From the NCBI RefSeq assembly GCF_006335115.1, contig NZ_VDMJ01000003.1:144497-208496 (forward strand): DNA of 64,000 nt. The letters run 5' to 3'. Of this stretch, positions 37,528-46,726 are shown piece after piece. The notes under the pieces are model-generated. The model searched no databases and had not been told where the DNA came from. It saw nothing but the letters and a program-made list of their open reading frames with translations. The position numbers were made by a program, and so were the translations under genes. The DNA comes from Streptomyces sp. NP160. Lineage in GTDB: Bacteria; Actinomycetota; Actinomycetes; Actinomycetales; Quadrisphaeraceae. Within the stretch, counting starts at the first letter, position 1, and each line of letters starts with the position of its first letter.

Positions 37528-38379
37528 GTGGCGGACCTCCACCCCGACGGCGCACCCCCGGCTGACGACGCCCCCCAGGCCGACGACGAGGAGCGGCGCA
37601 CCTCCTTCGGCACCCTGGTCGACGCCGAGCGCTACGACCGGCTGCGCCCCGACCACCCCGACGACGCCGTCCACTGGCTCACGGGCTCGCCCGGGGGTCC
37701 CCTCGACGTCCTCGACCTGGCGGCCGGCACCGGCAAGGTGTCCCGCGCGCTCGCCCGGCGCGGTCACCGCGTGGTGGCCGTGGACCCCAGCGACGGCATG
37801 CTCTCGGTGCTGCGCCACTGGCTGGCCGAGTCGCCGCGGGCGCAGGTGCGGGCCGTGGCGGGCACCGCGGAGCACGTGCCGCTGCCGGACGCCTCGGTCG
37901 ACGCCGTGGTGGTCGGCCAGGCGTGGCACTGGCTGCGCCCCGCGGCCGCCGCGGCCGAGGTGGCCCGGGTGCTCCGCCCCGGCGGGGTGCTGGGGCTGGC
38001 GTGGGTGGTGCGCGACGCGTCGGTCGGCTGGGCCGCGGAGCTGGAGGCCCTGTTCGGCGGCGAGGGCGTCGGGGAGGCCACCGGCGCCGACGAGGCCGCG
38101 CCGGGCGCGCACGCCCGCGACCTCGCCGACGCGGACTGGTGGCCGCGGGTCCCGCTGCGGGGCGCGCAGCGGGAGCGCGCGTCGTTCCCGGCCGTGCAGC
38201 GGCTGGCCTCCGTCGACGACGTCGTCGCGCTGGCCTCGACCTACTCGGGGCTCGCCGTGAGCCGCCGGCGTGAGGGCCTGCTGGCGCGGGTGCGCGAGCT
38301 CGCCGAGGGGGCGGCCGGTCCCGACGGCTCGGTGCTGCTGCCGCAGGTCTGCCACTGCTTCCGCTACCGGCTCCCCTGA
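37528..38379 (+). CDS. Class I SAM-dependent methyltransferase
   Basis: The 283-residue product has a methyltransferase type 11 core: motif [20 protein letters not shown], motif [13 protein letters not shown], then [20 protein letters not shown] and [20 protein letters not shown]. The N-terminal [20 protein letters not shown] is typical of small-molecule methyltransferases. The substrate is unknown. GTG at 37528 was chosen; another GTG lies one codon earlier. The gene is divergent from lysS and convergent with panC. Confidence 0.85.
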   Translation: MADLHPDGAPPADDAPQADDEERRTSFGTLVDAERYDRLRPDHPDDAVHWLTGSPGGPLDVLDLAAGTGKVSRALARRGHRVVAVDPSDGMLSVLRHWLAESPRAQVRAVAGTAEHVPLPDASVDAVVVGQAWHWLRPAAAAAEVARVLRPGGVLGLAWVVRDASVGWAAELEALFGGEGVGEATGADEAAPGAHARDLADADWWPRVPLRGAQRERASFPAVQRLASVDDVVALASTYSGLAVSRRREGLLARVRELAEGAAGPDGSVLLPQVCHCFRYRLP

Positions 38380-38392
38380 CCGGGCGCGGGCG

Positions 38393-39310
38393 TCAGCGGG
38401 CGGCGCCCACCACGAGCGGGAGGTTGTCGATGAGCCGGGTGGGTCCGACCTTGGCCGCCACGGCCAGCAGCGCCGGTCCGCGGAAGTGCTCGGGCACGTC
38501 GGCGAGGGTGTCCGGGTCGACCAGGGCCAGGTAGTCGACGCGGGCCAGCGGCTCGGCCACCAGCACGTCGCGCGCGGCGCGGCGGACCGCGCTGGCCCCC
38601 TCCGGCGCCGCCGCCTCCCCCGCGCGCAGCGCGCGCGACAGCACCAGGGCGACCTCCCGGTCCAGCGGGGACAGGTGCGCGTTGCGGCTGGACAGCGCCA
38701 GGCCGTCCCCGTCGCGCACGGTGGGGACGGCCACCACCTCCACGCCGAGGTCGAGGTCGCGGACCATGCGGCGCACCAGCAGCAGCTGCTGGGCGTCCTT
38801 CTGGCCGAAGAGGGCGACGTCGGGGCGCACCAGGTGGAGGAGCTTCGCGACGACGGTCAGCACGCCGTCGAAGTGGCCCGGGCGCGAGGCGCCCTCCAGC
38901 ACCGACCCGAGCGCGCCGGAGGAGACCCGGACCGCCGGGTCGCCGTCGGGGTAGACGACGTCGGGGGAGGGCGCGAAGACGACGTCCGCGCCCACCCGGC
39001 CCAACAGCTCCAGGTCGGCGTCGAGGGTGCGCGGGTAGCGCGCGAGGTCGGCGCCGGCCTCGAACTGCAGCGGGTTGAGGAAAATCGTGACGACGACGCT
39101 GGCCGCCCGCTCGCGGGCGGCCTCCACGAGGGCCGCGTGCCCGGCGTGCAGGGCCCCCATGGTCATGACGACGGCGACGGGCCCGGGCAGGCCGGCGCGC
39201 ACGGCCGCCAGCTCGGCGCGCGTGCGCACCAGCCGCGGGGTGCGCGCACCCGGGGCCGCCGGCGCCGTCGCCGGAGCCGCGGCGCTCGCCGGGGTGGAGG
39301 TGCTGGTCAC
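38393..39310 (-). CDS. panC: Pantothenate synthetase
   Basis: PanC condenses pantoate and beta-alanine using ATP, the last step of vitamin B5 synthesis. The 305-residue product has the nucleotide-binding [15 protein letters not shown] (HIGH-like), [35 protein letters not shown] and the ALSSRNAHL loop. An Ala/Pro-rich N-terminal extension of about 25 residues precedes the fold. The GTG overlaps the stop of the DUF2520 gene by 4 bases, so the two are coupled. Confidence 0.96.
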   Translation of the reverse strand: MTSTSTPASAAAPATAPAAPGARTPRLVRTRAELAAVRAGLPGPVAVVMTMGALHAGHAALVEAARERAASVVVTIFLNPLQFEAGADLARYPRTLDADLELLGRVGADVVFAPSPDVVYPDGDPAVRVSSGALGSVLEGASRPGHFDGVLTVVAKLLHLVRPDVALFGQKDAQQLLLVRRMVRDLDLGVEVVAVPTVRDGDGLALSSRNAHLSPLDREVALVLSRALRAGEAAAPEGASAVRRAARDVLVAEPLARVDYLALVDPDTLADVPEHFRGPALLAVAAKVGPTRLIDNLPLVVGAAR

Positions 39311-40248
39311 GAGGGGTCTCCGCTCTGCAGGGCGCTGTCGACGTCGTCGGCGGGCAGGCCGGTGAGCCGCCCGCCGGCGCGGGCCCGGGCCGCCGTGGCC
39401 CGCGCCAGGGCGAGGTGGGCGGCGGGGACGTCGGGCCCCACGAGCCCGTCGGCGGCCGCCTGCGCCAGCACGGCGCGGTGCGCGGTCAGGGTGCCGGCGT
39501 CGCCGCGCGCCACCGGGCCGGTCAGCGCGTCGTCGCCGGAGCGCAGGGCACCGTCGAGCGCCGCCTGCAGCAGCGGCCCGAGCACGCGGTCGGGGCGGTC
39601 GAGGCCGGCGGCGCGCAGCACCTCCGCGGCCTGCGCGACCAGCGTCACGAGGTGGTTGCTGCCGTGCGAGAGCGCCGCGTGGTAGAGCGCGCGGTCGGCC
39701 TCGTCCACCACCACCGGCTCCGCGCCGACCTCCACCACCAGCGCCTGCGCCACCGGCAGCACGGGCGCCGGCGCCGTCACCCCGATGACGGCGTCCGCCA
39801 GCCGGACCAGGTCGAGGCTGGTGCCGGTGAACGTCATGGCGGGGTGCAGCGCCAGCGGGATGCCGCCGGCGGCGCGCGCCGGTTCCAGGACCGCGGTGCC
39901 GTGGCGGCCGCTGGTGTGCACCACCAGCTGCCCCGCCTGCCAGCTGCCGGTGGCCGCGAGGCCGGCGACGAGGTCGGCCAGGGCGTCGTCCGGGACGGCG
40001 AGCAGCACCAGCTCTGCCCGCTCCACCACCTCGGGCACGGGGAGCACGGGCACCCCGGGCAGCAGGGTGGCGACGCGCTCGAGGCTGGCCTCGGAGACGG
40101 CCGACGCCCCCACCACGGCGTGCCCCGCGGCGCGCAGGGCGGCGCCCATGACGGCGCCGACCCGGCCGGCGCCCACCACGCCGACGCCCAGGCGCCCCGG
40201 GGCGGGGCGGCGGCGGGCCCGGCGACCTGCGTCGTCGTCGTCCAGCAC
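39307..40248 (-). CDS. Rossmann-like / DUF2520 protein
   Basis: The 313-residue product has an NAD(P)-binding N-terminal domain ([22 protein letters not shown]) and a C-terminal DUF2520 domain ([35 protein letters not shown]). It resembles ketopantoate-reductase-like dehydrogenases and is regularly found upstream of panC. A role in pantothenate synthesis is therefore inferred, not shown. GTG at 40246-40248 lies 6 bases after TACGCT, a leaderless pattern. Confidence 0.9.
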   Translation of the reverse strand: MLDDDDAGRRARRRPAPGRLGVGVVGAGRVGAVMGAALRAAGHAVVGASAVSEASLERVATLLPGVPVLPVPEVVERAELVLLAVPDDALADLVAGLAATGSWQAGQLVVHTSGRHGTAVLEPARAAGGIPLALHPAMTFTGTSLDLVRLADAVIGVTAPAPVLPVAQALVVEVGAEPVVVDEADRALYHAALSHGSNHLVTLVAQAAEVLRAAGLDRPDRVLGPLLQAALDGALRSGDDALTGPVARGDAGTLTAHRAVLAQAAADGLVGPDVPAAHLALARATAARARAGGRLTGLPADDVDSALQSGDPS

Positions 40249-40254
40249 CCGGGG

Positions 40255-40260
40255 AGCGTA
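40255..40260 (-). promoter_or_regulatory. -10 element of a leaderless promoter (DUF2520-panC)
   Basis: TACGCT on the minus strand lies 6 bases before the GTG at 40248. Confidence 0.55.
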
Positions 40261-40319
40261 CGTGCGGCGCAGCGGCCGGGCCCGGCCGCCTGCGTCCGTC
40301 CGGGGTCCCGGGCGGCGGC

Positions 40320-40325
40320 TAGGGT
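40320..40325 (+). promoter_or_regulatory. -10 element of a leaderless promoter (methyltransferase)
   Basis: TAGGGT lies 7 bases before the GTG at 40333, facing away from the DUF2520 promoter. Confidence 0.55.
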
Positions 40326-40332
40326 CGCCCGC

Positions 40333-41076
40333 GTGGGACGGCACGAGCGCGTGGCCGAGCTGGCGCGGCTGGACGTCGAGGGCCTCGTCGTGGCCGACGT
40401 GGGGTGCGGCAGCGGGCGCACCGTGAGGGCGCTGCTGGACCCGCCGCCCGGCGGGCACGCCCCGCGCCTGGTGCACGCCCTCGACCACGTGTCCGCCCTG
40501 GACGACGACCTGCTCGCCGACGCGCGCGTGCGCAGCCGCATCACCGACCTCGACGGGCCCCTGCCGTGGCGCGACGGCGAGCTGGACCGCGTGGTCTCCC
40601 TCAACACGGCCGAGCACCTGGGCGACCCGGTGGCGCACCTCGCGGAGGTCCACCGGGTGCTGCGCCCCGGCGGGCTGTGCGTCCTGGCCCACTCCGACTG
40701 GGACACCGCGCTGTTCACCAGCACCGACGACCAGCTGACCCGCACCCTCGTGGACAGGTTCACGGCCGCGGCGCCCGGGCCCGGCCGCTCCGACGGCTTC
40801 ATGGGCCGCAAGCTGCTGGCCCTCGCCGCGACCGCCGCCCGGCGGGGAGCCGGCTGGACCGTGGAGGCGGCCACCTCCTGGGCGGACCCCCACCGCCGCT
40901 TCGACGACGGGTCCCTCGCGTGGAAGGTGGCCACCGGCGTGCTGGCCGCCTCCCAGGACGACCCCGTGCTGGCCGCCCGGGCCTCGGGGTGGATGGAGGA
41001 GCTGCGCTCGCTGGCCGCCGCGGGGCAGTTCCTCTTCGCGGTGACGGACGTCGCCGTGGTGCTGCGCCGCGACTGA
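40333..41076 (+). CDS. Class I SAM-dependent methyltransferase
   Basis: The 247-residue product has motif I VVADVGCGSGRTVRALL, an acidic post-I region and SLNTAEHLGDPVAHLAEVHRVLRPGGLCVLAHSDWD, a type 11 fold. The C-terminal part, with FMGRKLLALAATAARRGAGW, suggests a small-molecule methyltransferase of unknown substrate. GTG at 40333 is leaderless-like. It is divergent from the DUF2520-panC operon and convergent with the PH-domain genes, 3 bases apart at the stops. Confidence 0.83.
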   Translation: MGRHERVAELARLDVEGLVVADVGCGSGRTVRALLDPPPGGHAPRLVHALDHVSALDDDLLADARVRSRITDLDGPLPWRDGELDRVVSLNTAEHLGDPVAHLAEVHRVLRPGGLCVLAHSDWDTALFTSTDDQLTRTLVDRFTAAAPGPGRSDGFMGRKLLALAATAARRGAGWTVEAATSWADPHRRFDDGSLAWKVATGVLAASQDDPVLAARASGWMEELRSLAAAGQFLFAVTDVAVVLRRD

Positions 41077-41079
41077 GGC

Positions 41080-42600
41080 TCAGCCGGCCTGCTCCATCCA
41101 CCGCTCCGGTCCCGCCGCTGCGCGGGCGGTGCGGGCGCGCCCGGCCTGCTCCTCGAGCAGGGCCACCGCCTGGCCGGCGGACAGGTGCTCGGCGCGGGGC
41201 CGCACCGGTCCGGGCGTGGAGTGCAGCGCCAGGGTGGCGAGGCCCAGGCGGCGCTGCAGCGGCCCCTGCTCCACGGCCAGCGACTGCGTGCGCTCGTGGG
41301 GCACCACGTCGAGCTCGCGCCGCAGGCGGCCGCGCCGCAGCAGCAGGGCGTGCTGGGTGACCAGCGCGCCGCGGCGGCGCCAGGAGACGAGGTCCACCCA
41401 GCGCGCGGCGGGCGGGGCGACCAGCCAGCCGCCGTCGGCGGAGGTGCCGCGCAGGCCCGCGTCGATGCCGTCCCCGCCGAGGTCGTCGTGGATCGCGGGC
41501 AGCACCAGCGCCAGCACCGTGCGCACCTCGGCCGCCGAGGCCACCGGCACCAGCGTGCTCGCGGACGCGCTCTCCTGGCCCTCCCCCGCGAAGCCCGCCA
41601 CGTTGACCTGCACCCGCCACCACCCGAACAGGCGCCACAGCAGCGGCTGCGTCAGCCGCACGGCCTGCACGCGACCCGGCGGGACGGTCTGGGTGCGGCT
41701 CTCCAGCAGCCCCGAGCGCAGCCGCAGGCCGTCGGGGGAGGTGGCGATGCGCCAGTTGGCGCTCTTCGCCAGCGCCGTCCAGACGCTGCCGGCCAGGCCG
41801 AGCAGGGGCGCCGCGGCGGCGAAGAGCAGGCCCGCCTCCCGCGTGGTCACCGCCCCCACCACCACGCCCAGGAGGACGACGACGAGCGCGACCGCGGCCC
41901 CCGACAGCGCCACCGAGGCCGCCACCCGCCCGAACGGCACCTCGAGCACCTGCTGCTCGGGCGCCTCCGGAGCGGCGTCGCCCTCGAAGGCCAGGCCGGC
42001 CGAGCGCGCCAGGAGCAGGTTGCGCAGGCGCTGGGCGTCGTGCTCCCTGAGGTAGGCCAGCTTGACCTGCGAGCCCGCACCCCCCGCCACCTCGACGCGC
42101 AGCTCGGCGAACCCGAGCAGCCGCGCCACCAGCGGCTGCACCACGTCCACCGCCTGCAGCCGGTCCAGGCGCGCCACCCGCTGGCGCTTGGCGACGACCC
42201 CGCTGTGCAGGCGGACGGCCTCGTCGTCGACCGTGAAGCGGGTGGCGCGCCACGACAGCGCCGAGGCGGCCACGGCCACCACCACGCAGCCCACCAGGGC
42301 CGCGAGGGCGATGAGCAGCTCCACGTGGCCCGGCAGGTCGCGCCCGTCCACCGCGCTGCGCCCGCGCTCCTGCGCGTAGAGGAAGAGCAGCACCACGAGC
42401 ACGCGCCAGCTGCGCAGCACCGGGGTCACCGGGTGCAGGCGCTCCCACCGCTGGCCCTGCGGCTGGCCCTCCCCGGGCGGCTGCCCTCCGGCCCGGTCCT
42501 CGACCGGCCCGGAGGGCGCCGCCTCCACCGGCGAGGCCCCGGTGTGCTGCGCCGGGTCCGCCGGCGCCGGCGCGGGGCGCTCGGCGGGACCGTCGCTCAC
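41080..42600 (-). CDS. PH-domain membrane protein, YdbT-like
   Basis: The 506-residue product has a charged Pro/Gly-rich N-terminus (~80 residues), several membrane helices (about residues 85-102, 118-140, 255-280, 285-305) and three bacterial PH (bPH2) domains. These are recognisable by the repeated pattern ending in RVARLDRLQAVDVVQPLVAR, SRTQTVPPGRVQAVRLTQPL and DVVPHERTQSLAVEQGPLQR. The GTG overlaps the stop of the YdbS-like gene by 4 bases. YdbS/YdbT pairs are membrane-bound with unknown or stress-linked function. Confidence 0.88.
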   Translation of the reverse strand: MSDGPAERPAPAPADPAQHTGASPVEAAPSGPVEDRAGGQPPGEGQPQGQRWERLHPVTPVLRSWRVLVVLLFLYAQERGRSAVDGRDLPGHVELLIALAALVGCVVVAVAASALSWRATRFTVDDEAVRLHSGVVAKRQRVARLDRLQAVDVVQPLVARLLGFAELRVEVAGGAGSQVKLAYLREHDAQRLRNLLLARSAGLAFEGDAAPEAPEQQVLEVPFGRVAASVALSGAAVALVVVLLGVVVGAVTTREAGLLFAAAAPLLGLAGSVWTALAKSANWRIATSPDGLRLRSGLLESRTQTVPPGRVQAVRLTQPLLWRLFGWWRVQVNVAGFAGEGQESASASTLVPVASAAEVRTVLALVLPAIHDDLGGDGIDAGLRGTSADGGWLVAPPAARWVDLVSWRRRGALVTQHALLLRRGRLRRELDVVPHERTQSLAVEQGPLQRRLGLATLALHSTPGPVRPRAEHLSAGQAVALLEEQAGRARTARAAAGPERWMEQAG

Positions 42601-43082
42601 AGGCCCGCCAGCCGCGCCTCGCCGCGGCGGGAGAGCCTGTCGCGCAGCCTCGCGGCCTCCTCCGGACGCAGGCCCGGGATGGTCGCGTCGCTGCTGGCGG
42701 ACGCCGTGTGCAGCTGGACCGTGGCGATGCCGAGCCAGCGCTCGAGCGGTCCCGCGGAGACGTCGACGTACTGCATCCGCCCGTAGGGCACCACCGCCAG
42801 CGAGCGGAACAGGATGCCGCGGCGCACGAGCAGGTCGTCCTCGCGCTCGGCGTACCCGATGGCCCGGACCTGGCGGCCGGCGAGCCACCACTGCCAGCCG
42901 TCCAGCGCCAGGAGCACCGCCCCGGCCACCACCCACCACGGGCTCCAGAGCAGGACCGCCCCCACGACGACGACGGCCAGACCGACCGCCGCGCCCACCG
43001 ACGCCACCAGGCGCCGCGCCAGGACCAGGCGGTCGGACACCGGGGTCCACTCCACGCCGGGCAGGTCGAACGGGGTGCTCAC
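42597..43082 (-). CDS. PH-domain membrane protein, YdbS-like
   Basis: The 161-residue product has two adjacent helices (LVASVGAAVGLAVVVVGAVL and WWVVAGAVLLALDGWQWWLA) followed by one bPH2 domain (RRGILFRSLAVVPYGRMQYV, ERWLGIATVQLHTASASSDA). It is the smaller partner of the YdbT-like protein encoded downstream with a 4-base overlap. GTG at 43080-43082 lies 6 bases after GACGCT. Confidence 0.9.
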   Translation of the reverse strand: MSTPFDLPGVEWTPVSDRLVLARRLVASVGAAVGLAVVVVGAVLLWSPWWVVAGAVLLALDGWQWWLAGRQVRAIGYAEREDDLLVRRGILFRSLAVVPYGRMQYVDVSAGPLERWLGIATVQLHTASASSDATIPGLRPEEAARLRDRLSRRGEARLAGL

Positions 43083-43136
43083 GGCCTCAGCGTCCCCCTG
43101 CGCGCCCCGCGGGCGCCAGGCGGGTTCCCGTCCGGC

Positions 43137-43886
43137 TCAGGCAGCCGGTGCCGCGGCGCGCAGGGAGCCCGTGTCGGGACCGGTGCCCACGGCCCACAGG
43201 CGCTTCAGCTGCGCGATCTCGAGGGCGCGCTGCTCGGGGGCGACCTCCGAGGCGGGCGGGCCGACGTGCACGGCGACCTCGCCCGTGGCGGCTGCCACGT
43301 GCACGACCACCTCGGCGCGGACGACCGGCGCCGCGGCGTGGGCGGCCGCCTCGGCGTCGCGCTCGAGGGCGGGCTCGGCGCGCTGGGACGGGATGATCTG
43401 GGGCAGGTGCAGCACGGTGGCCTCCTCGCGCTCGGCGGCCCGCACCACCTCGACGACGTCCGCGGCGCCGGCGGCGGTCGGCGCCTCGACGGCCGCGGGA
43501 GCGACCGGGACCAGCTCCAGCGCGCGGAAGGCGGCCGGGGACGGGGCCTCGACGTCGACGGCCGGGTCGAGCCGGACGGCGGTCGGCTCGAGCACCTCGT
43601 CGGCTGAGGCGGTCGTCGGCCAGACCTGCTCGAGCCCCGCGACGTGGCGGCCGCGGACCCGGCCGCGGCGGGCGCGGTGGCGGGCGCGCAGGCCGGACAG
43701 CGTCAGCGGGACGCCGGCGGCGGCGAGGCCGACGACCCCGAGGCCGGGGTTCTGCGCGGTGGCGGCGACGGCGGCGACGACGCAGCCGGCAAGAGCGCCC
43801 ACGGGGACCGTGGTGGCGGTGACGAGGCTGCGCGCGGCCCAGGTCAGGGGGGCGGTGGAAGCGCGGTGGCGGGCGGTGGAGGCCAT
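43137..43886 (-). CDS. Hypothetical membrane-anchored Ala/Val-rich protein
   Basis: The 249-residue product has two hydrophobic segments near the N-terminus (about residues 20-45 and 50-68), a basic stretch (RARHRARRGRVRGRH) and a long acidic, Ala/Val/Pro-rich tail ending in LEIAQLKRLWAVG. I recognise no domain. ATG at 43884-43886 lies 6 bases after TATGTT with no ribosome site, a leaderless pattern. Confidence 0.65.
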   Translation of the reverse strand: MASTARHRASTAPLTWAARSLVTATTVPVGALAGCVVAAVAATAQNPGLGVVGLAAAGVPLTLSGLRARHRARRGRVRGRHVAGLEQVWPTTASADEVLEPTAVRLDPAVDVEAPSPAAFRALELVPVAPAAVEAPTAAGAADVVEVVRAAEREEATVLHLPQIIPSQRAEPALERDAEAAAHAAAPVVRAEVVVHVAAATGEVAVHVGPPASEVAPEQRALEIAQLKRLWAVGTGPDTGSLRAAAPAA

Positions 43887-43892
43887 GTGTGA

Positions 43893-43898
43893 AACATA
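43893..43898 (-). promoter_or_regulatory. -10 element of a leaderless promoter (hypothetical protein)
   Basis: TATGTT on the minus strand lies 6 bases before the ATG at 43886. Confidence 0.55.
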
Positions 43899-44034
43899 GG
43901 CCTCGCGCGCCCCGCAAGGCTCACGACACGCCACACGTCTCTTGAATCACATAAGTCACATCCGCCACGCGGTCGGGCGCGTCGCCTGCTGGCTCCCGTG
44001 ACGCAGCACGACCGGGGTGGTCCGCACCGGTCCT

Positions 44035-44062
44035 GACCAGCACGGGGCGCCCCGTGCTGGTC
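44035..44062. terminator. Perfect 28-bp palindrome after the osmoprotectant operon
   Basis: GACCAGCACGGGGC is followed directly by its reverse complement, 33 bases after the stop of the binding-protein gene. It would form a very stable hairpin. Confidence 0.75.
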
Positions 44063-44094
44063 GACGAGCGGGAGGTGGGGGCCCGCTGGGCGGG

Positions 44095-45075
44095 TCAGCC
44101 CTTGATGAGGCCCTTGTCCTGCAGGTACGCCTTCGCGACGTCCTCGGGCAGGAGGCGCTCCCCGTCGACCTGGCCGTTGAGGGCGGTGAGGTCGGCCGTG
44201 GTCAGCACCGGCGCCAGCTTGTTGAGCGCCTCAGCGATCTTCGGGTCGCTCGCCGAGGCGGTGTTCACCGCGGGGACGAGGTTGTCGGCCAGCTGCAGCT
44301 TCTTGTCGTCCTGCAGCACCACGAGGCCGAACTGGCTCAGCGTGCCGTCGGTGGAGCCGACCAGGCCGAGCTGCGCCTCGCCGTTCTGCACCGCCTGCTT
44401 GGTGGCCGGCGACCCGTAGCCCAGCGGCAGCAGCGAGCTGATCTGCAGGCCGTACGTGCTCTCGAGGCCCGGCTGGCAGAACGGGCGCTGCGGGCACTCC
44501 TCCGTGGCGGCCAGCACCACGGGCTGCCCGAGGGCGCCCAGGTCGGACAGGGTCTTGAGGTTGTTGTCGGTCGCGTACTCCTGCGTCACGGCGAACGCGT
44601 TCTGGCTGGCGGCCTGGGCCGGGTCCAGCAGCGTGACGCCCTGCTCCTCGGCCAGCGGCTTCGCGGCCTCGACCGTGGTGGTGACGTCGTTGGTGGCGAT
44701 GGGGGCGGCGCCGGCGCCGTTCTTCTGCTGGTTCAGGTACTCGGCGAGGGTCGCGGCGTACTCCGGCACGACGTCGATCGAGCCGGAGGCCAGCTCGCCG
44801 AAGTACACCTCGCGGTTGTCGACCGCCTTGATCTCCGTGGTGAAGCCGGCGTCCTGGAGCAGCAGGGAGTACATGGCCTCCATGACGGCGGCCTCGGTGA
44901 AGTTGGGGCCGCCCACGACGACCGTCTCGCCGGAGCCGCCGGAGGAGGTCGCCTCCGAGCTGGCGGCGGTGCCGGACTGCACGCTGTCGGCCGCGCACGA
45001 GCTGAGGGCGAGCACGGCGCTGGCGGCGCCGACGAGGAGCAGGGAGGCGCGGGAGCGCCGGAGGAACGAGGTCAC
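44095..45075 (-). CDS. Osmoprotectant (glycine betaine/choline-type) ABC binding lipoprotein
   Basis: The 326-residue product has a lipoprotein signal (LLLVGAASAVLALSSCAAD) and the OpuAC/QAT-type binding fold: TVVVGGPNFTEAAVMEAMYS, YFGELASGSIDVVPEYAATL, LGYGSPATKQAVQNGEAQLG and VLQDDKKLQLADNLVPAVNT. Such proteins deliver glycine betaine, carnitine or choline. GTG at 45073-45075. It is the third gene of the leftward permease-permease-binding protein set; the ATPase gene is divergent. Confidence 0.9.
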   Translation of the reverse strand: MTSFLRRSRASLLLVGAASAVLALSSCAADSVQSGTAASSEATSSGGSGETVVVGGPNFTEAAVMEAMYSLLLQDAGFTTEIKAVDNREVYFGELASGSIDVVPEYAATLAEYLNQQKNGAGAAPIATNDVTTTVEAAKPLAEEQGVTLLDPAQAASQNAFAVTQEYATDNNLKTLSDLGALGQPVVLAATEECPQRPFCQPGLESTYGLQISSLLPLGYGSPATKQAVQNGEAQLGLVGSTDGTLSQFGLVVLQDDKKLQLADNLVPAVNTASASDPKIAEALNKLAPVLTTADLTALNGQVDGERLLPEDVAKAYLQDKGLIKG

Positions 45076-45233
45076 GCGGACCGCCTTCTGTGTCCCGCGG
45101 CTCGGGCGGAGCCGCGCGTGTCGGGCGGAAGCCTGCTCGGTGGCGGCTGCAGCGCGCTGCGCCCCACCCCCACCGGCCCCCGCAGTCCGCGCGGTGCTGC
45201 ACGCGCGGTCCGCTCGGAATGCAACCCCATGCC

Positions 45234-45250
45234 GGAGCGCAGTGCGCTCC
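45234..45250 (-). other. Hairpin in the gap before the binding-protein gene
   Basis: GGAGCGC, loop AGT, GCGCTCC, 10 bases after the upstream permease stop. It could be an attenuator or mRNA-stability element inside the operon. Confidence 0.45.
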
Positions 45251-45259
45251 CAGGGGTGG

Positions 45260-45988
45260 TCACGATGTCGTAACGGAGTCCCGGTCCACCCGTCCGGACC
45301 GCTGCCGCGCAGCCCGGTGCGCCTTCGCCACGGGGTCGGCCCGGCGCCCCGCCCACGCCAGCCCGTACTCGACCGCCAGCGCGAACGCGGCGATGAGCAG
45401 CGTGCCGGCGAGCGCCGCCGACAGGTCGATCCCCGCGCTGCCCGTGGCCCGCGTGATGATGCGGCCCAGCCCCCCGAAGGCGAACAGCGCGGCGATGGAC
45501 GTGGTGGCGACCACCTGGACCGCCGCCTGGCGCACGCCGTTCATGATCATGGGGGTGGCCAGCGGCAGCTCCACGCGCCGCAGCACCTCGACGTCGGACA
45601 TGCCCATGCCCCGGGCGGCGTCGACGGCGCCGCGGTCGACCTCGCGCATGCCCGTGAACGCGTTGGTGAGCACGGGCGGGACGGCGAAGAGCGTGAAGCA
45701 GAGCACGAGGGTCCACCAGGTGCGGCCGAAGCCGGGCACGAGCAGGAGGATGCCGAGCAGGGCGAGCACGGGGACGGCGCGGCCGGCGTTGCCGACCTGC
45801 TGCGCCAGCACCCCCCCGCGCCCGGTGTGGCCCAGCCAGACGCCCACCGGCAGCGCCACCAGGCACGCCAGCCCGAGGGACGCGGCCGAGTAGCCGAGGT
45901 GCTGGAGGAACAGGGTCGGGACGCCCGCCTCGCCGCGCCAGTTCGCGGGGTCGGCGAACCACGCCGGGATCCCGGTGAGCCAGTCCAT
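45260..45988 (-). CDS. Osmoprotectant ABC transporter permease (OpuBB/OpuCD type)
   Basis: The 242-residue product has about six membrane helices (for example SAASLGLACLVALPVGVWLG, LALLGILLLVPGFG, LVLCFTLFAVPPVLTNAF). The cytoplasmic EAA-like loop AARGMGMSDVEVLRRVELPLATPMIMNG couples to the ATPase. ATG at 45986-45988 follows GGGAGG. It is the second gene of the leftward unit, between the other permease and the binding protein. Confidence 0.92.
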   Translation of the reverse strand: MDWLTGIPAWFADPANWRGEAGVPTLFLQHLGYSAASLGLACLVALPVGVWLGHTGRGGVLAQQVGNAGRAVPVLALLGILLLVPGFGRTWWTLVLCFTLFAVPPVLTNAFTGMREVDRGAVDAARGMGMSDVEVLRRVELPLATPMIMNGVRQAAVQVVATTSIAALFAFGGLGRIITRATGSAGIDLSAALAGTLLIAAFALAVEYGLAWAGRRADPVAKAHRAARQRSGRVDRDSVTTS

Positions 45989-46021
45989 CAGCGCATCCCT
46001 CCCATCAGCTCCGGCCCTCCA

Positions 46022-46726
46022 TCAGCTCCGGCCCCTGCGCCAGGGCGTGGCCAGGCGCTGCGCGCCCAGCAGGAGCAGGTCGAAGACCACCGCCATGACC
46101 ACGCACAGCAGCGACGCGGTGAGCACCTGCGCGTTGAAGTTGGAGGAGTAACCCGTGGTGATGAGGTTGCCCAGCCCGCCCTGGCCGATGATCGCCCCCA
46201 CGGTGGCCAGCGCCACCGTGGAGACCGCGGCCACCCGCAGCCCCGCCATCGCCGAGGGCAGCGCCAGCGGCGCCTCCACGCGCCACAGCGTCCGCCAGGA
46301 CGACAGCCCCATGCCCGCCGCGGCGTCGCGCACCTCCGGGTCGACCCCGTCCAGGCCCACGAGGATGTTGCGCACGAGGATCGTCAGCGAGTAGAGGGCC
46401 AGCGCGACGACCACCGTCGTCGAGGTCAGCCCCGTCATGGGCAGCAGGAGGATGAACAGCGCCAGCGACGGGATCGTGTAGATCACGGTGGTGACGCCGA
46501 GGGTGAGGCCCCGCGCCCGCTTCACCCGGTGCGCGAGGACCGCCAGCGGCACCGCGAGCACAGCACCGGCGAGGAGGGACACCAGCACGAGGTACAGGTG
46601 CTGCCCCAGGGCCTGCAGCAGCACGTCCGAACGGGTCTCGACGTACAGCGGGCAGACCCAGTCGTTGCGCACCAGGCAGTTGTCGGGGAGGGTCGCGCTG
46701 TGGACACCAGCCGCGATCAGGGACAC
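46022..46726 (-). CDS. Osmoprotectant ABC transporter permease
   Basis: The 234-residue product has about five membrane helices and the coupling loop AAAGMGLSSWRTLWRVEAPLALPSAMAG, the partner of the next permease gene. GTG at 46724-46726 lies 7 bases after TAGCGT with no ribosome site, so a leaderless transcript is likely. The predicted start overlaps, on the opposite strand, the predicted start of the ATPase gene by 27 bases. Confidence 0.92.
   Translation of the reverse strand: MSLIAAGVHSATLPDNCLVRNDWVCPLYVETRSDVLLQALGQHLYLVLVSLLAGAVLAVPLAVLAHRVKRARGLTLGVTTVIYTIPSLALFILLLPMTGLTSTTVVVALALYSLTILVRNILVGLDGVDPEVRDAAAGMGLSSWRTLWRVEAPLALPSAMAGLRVAAVSTVALATVGAIIGQGGLGNLITTGYSSNFNAQVLTASLLCVVMAVVFDLLLLGAQRLATPWRRGRS
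46688..46693 (+). promoter_or_regulatory. Possible -10 element for the divergent ATPase gene
   Basis: GAGGGT keeps the A and T of the -10 pattern and lies 6 bases before GTG 46700. It lies inside the divergent permease coding region. Confidence 0.35.
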
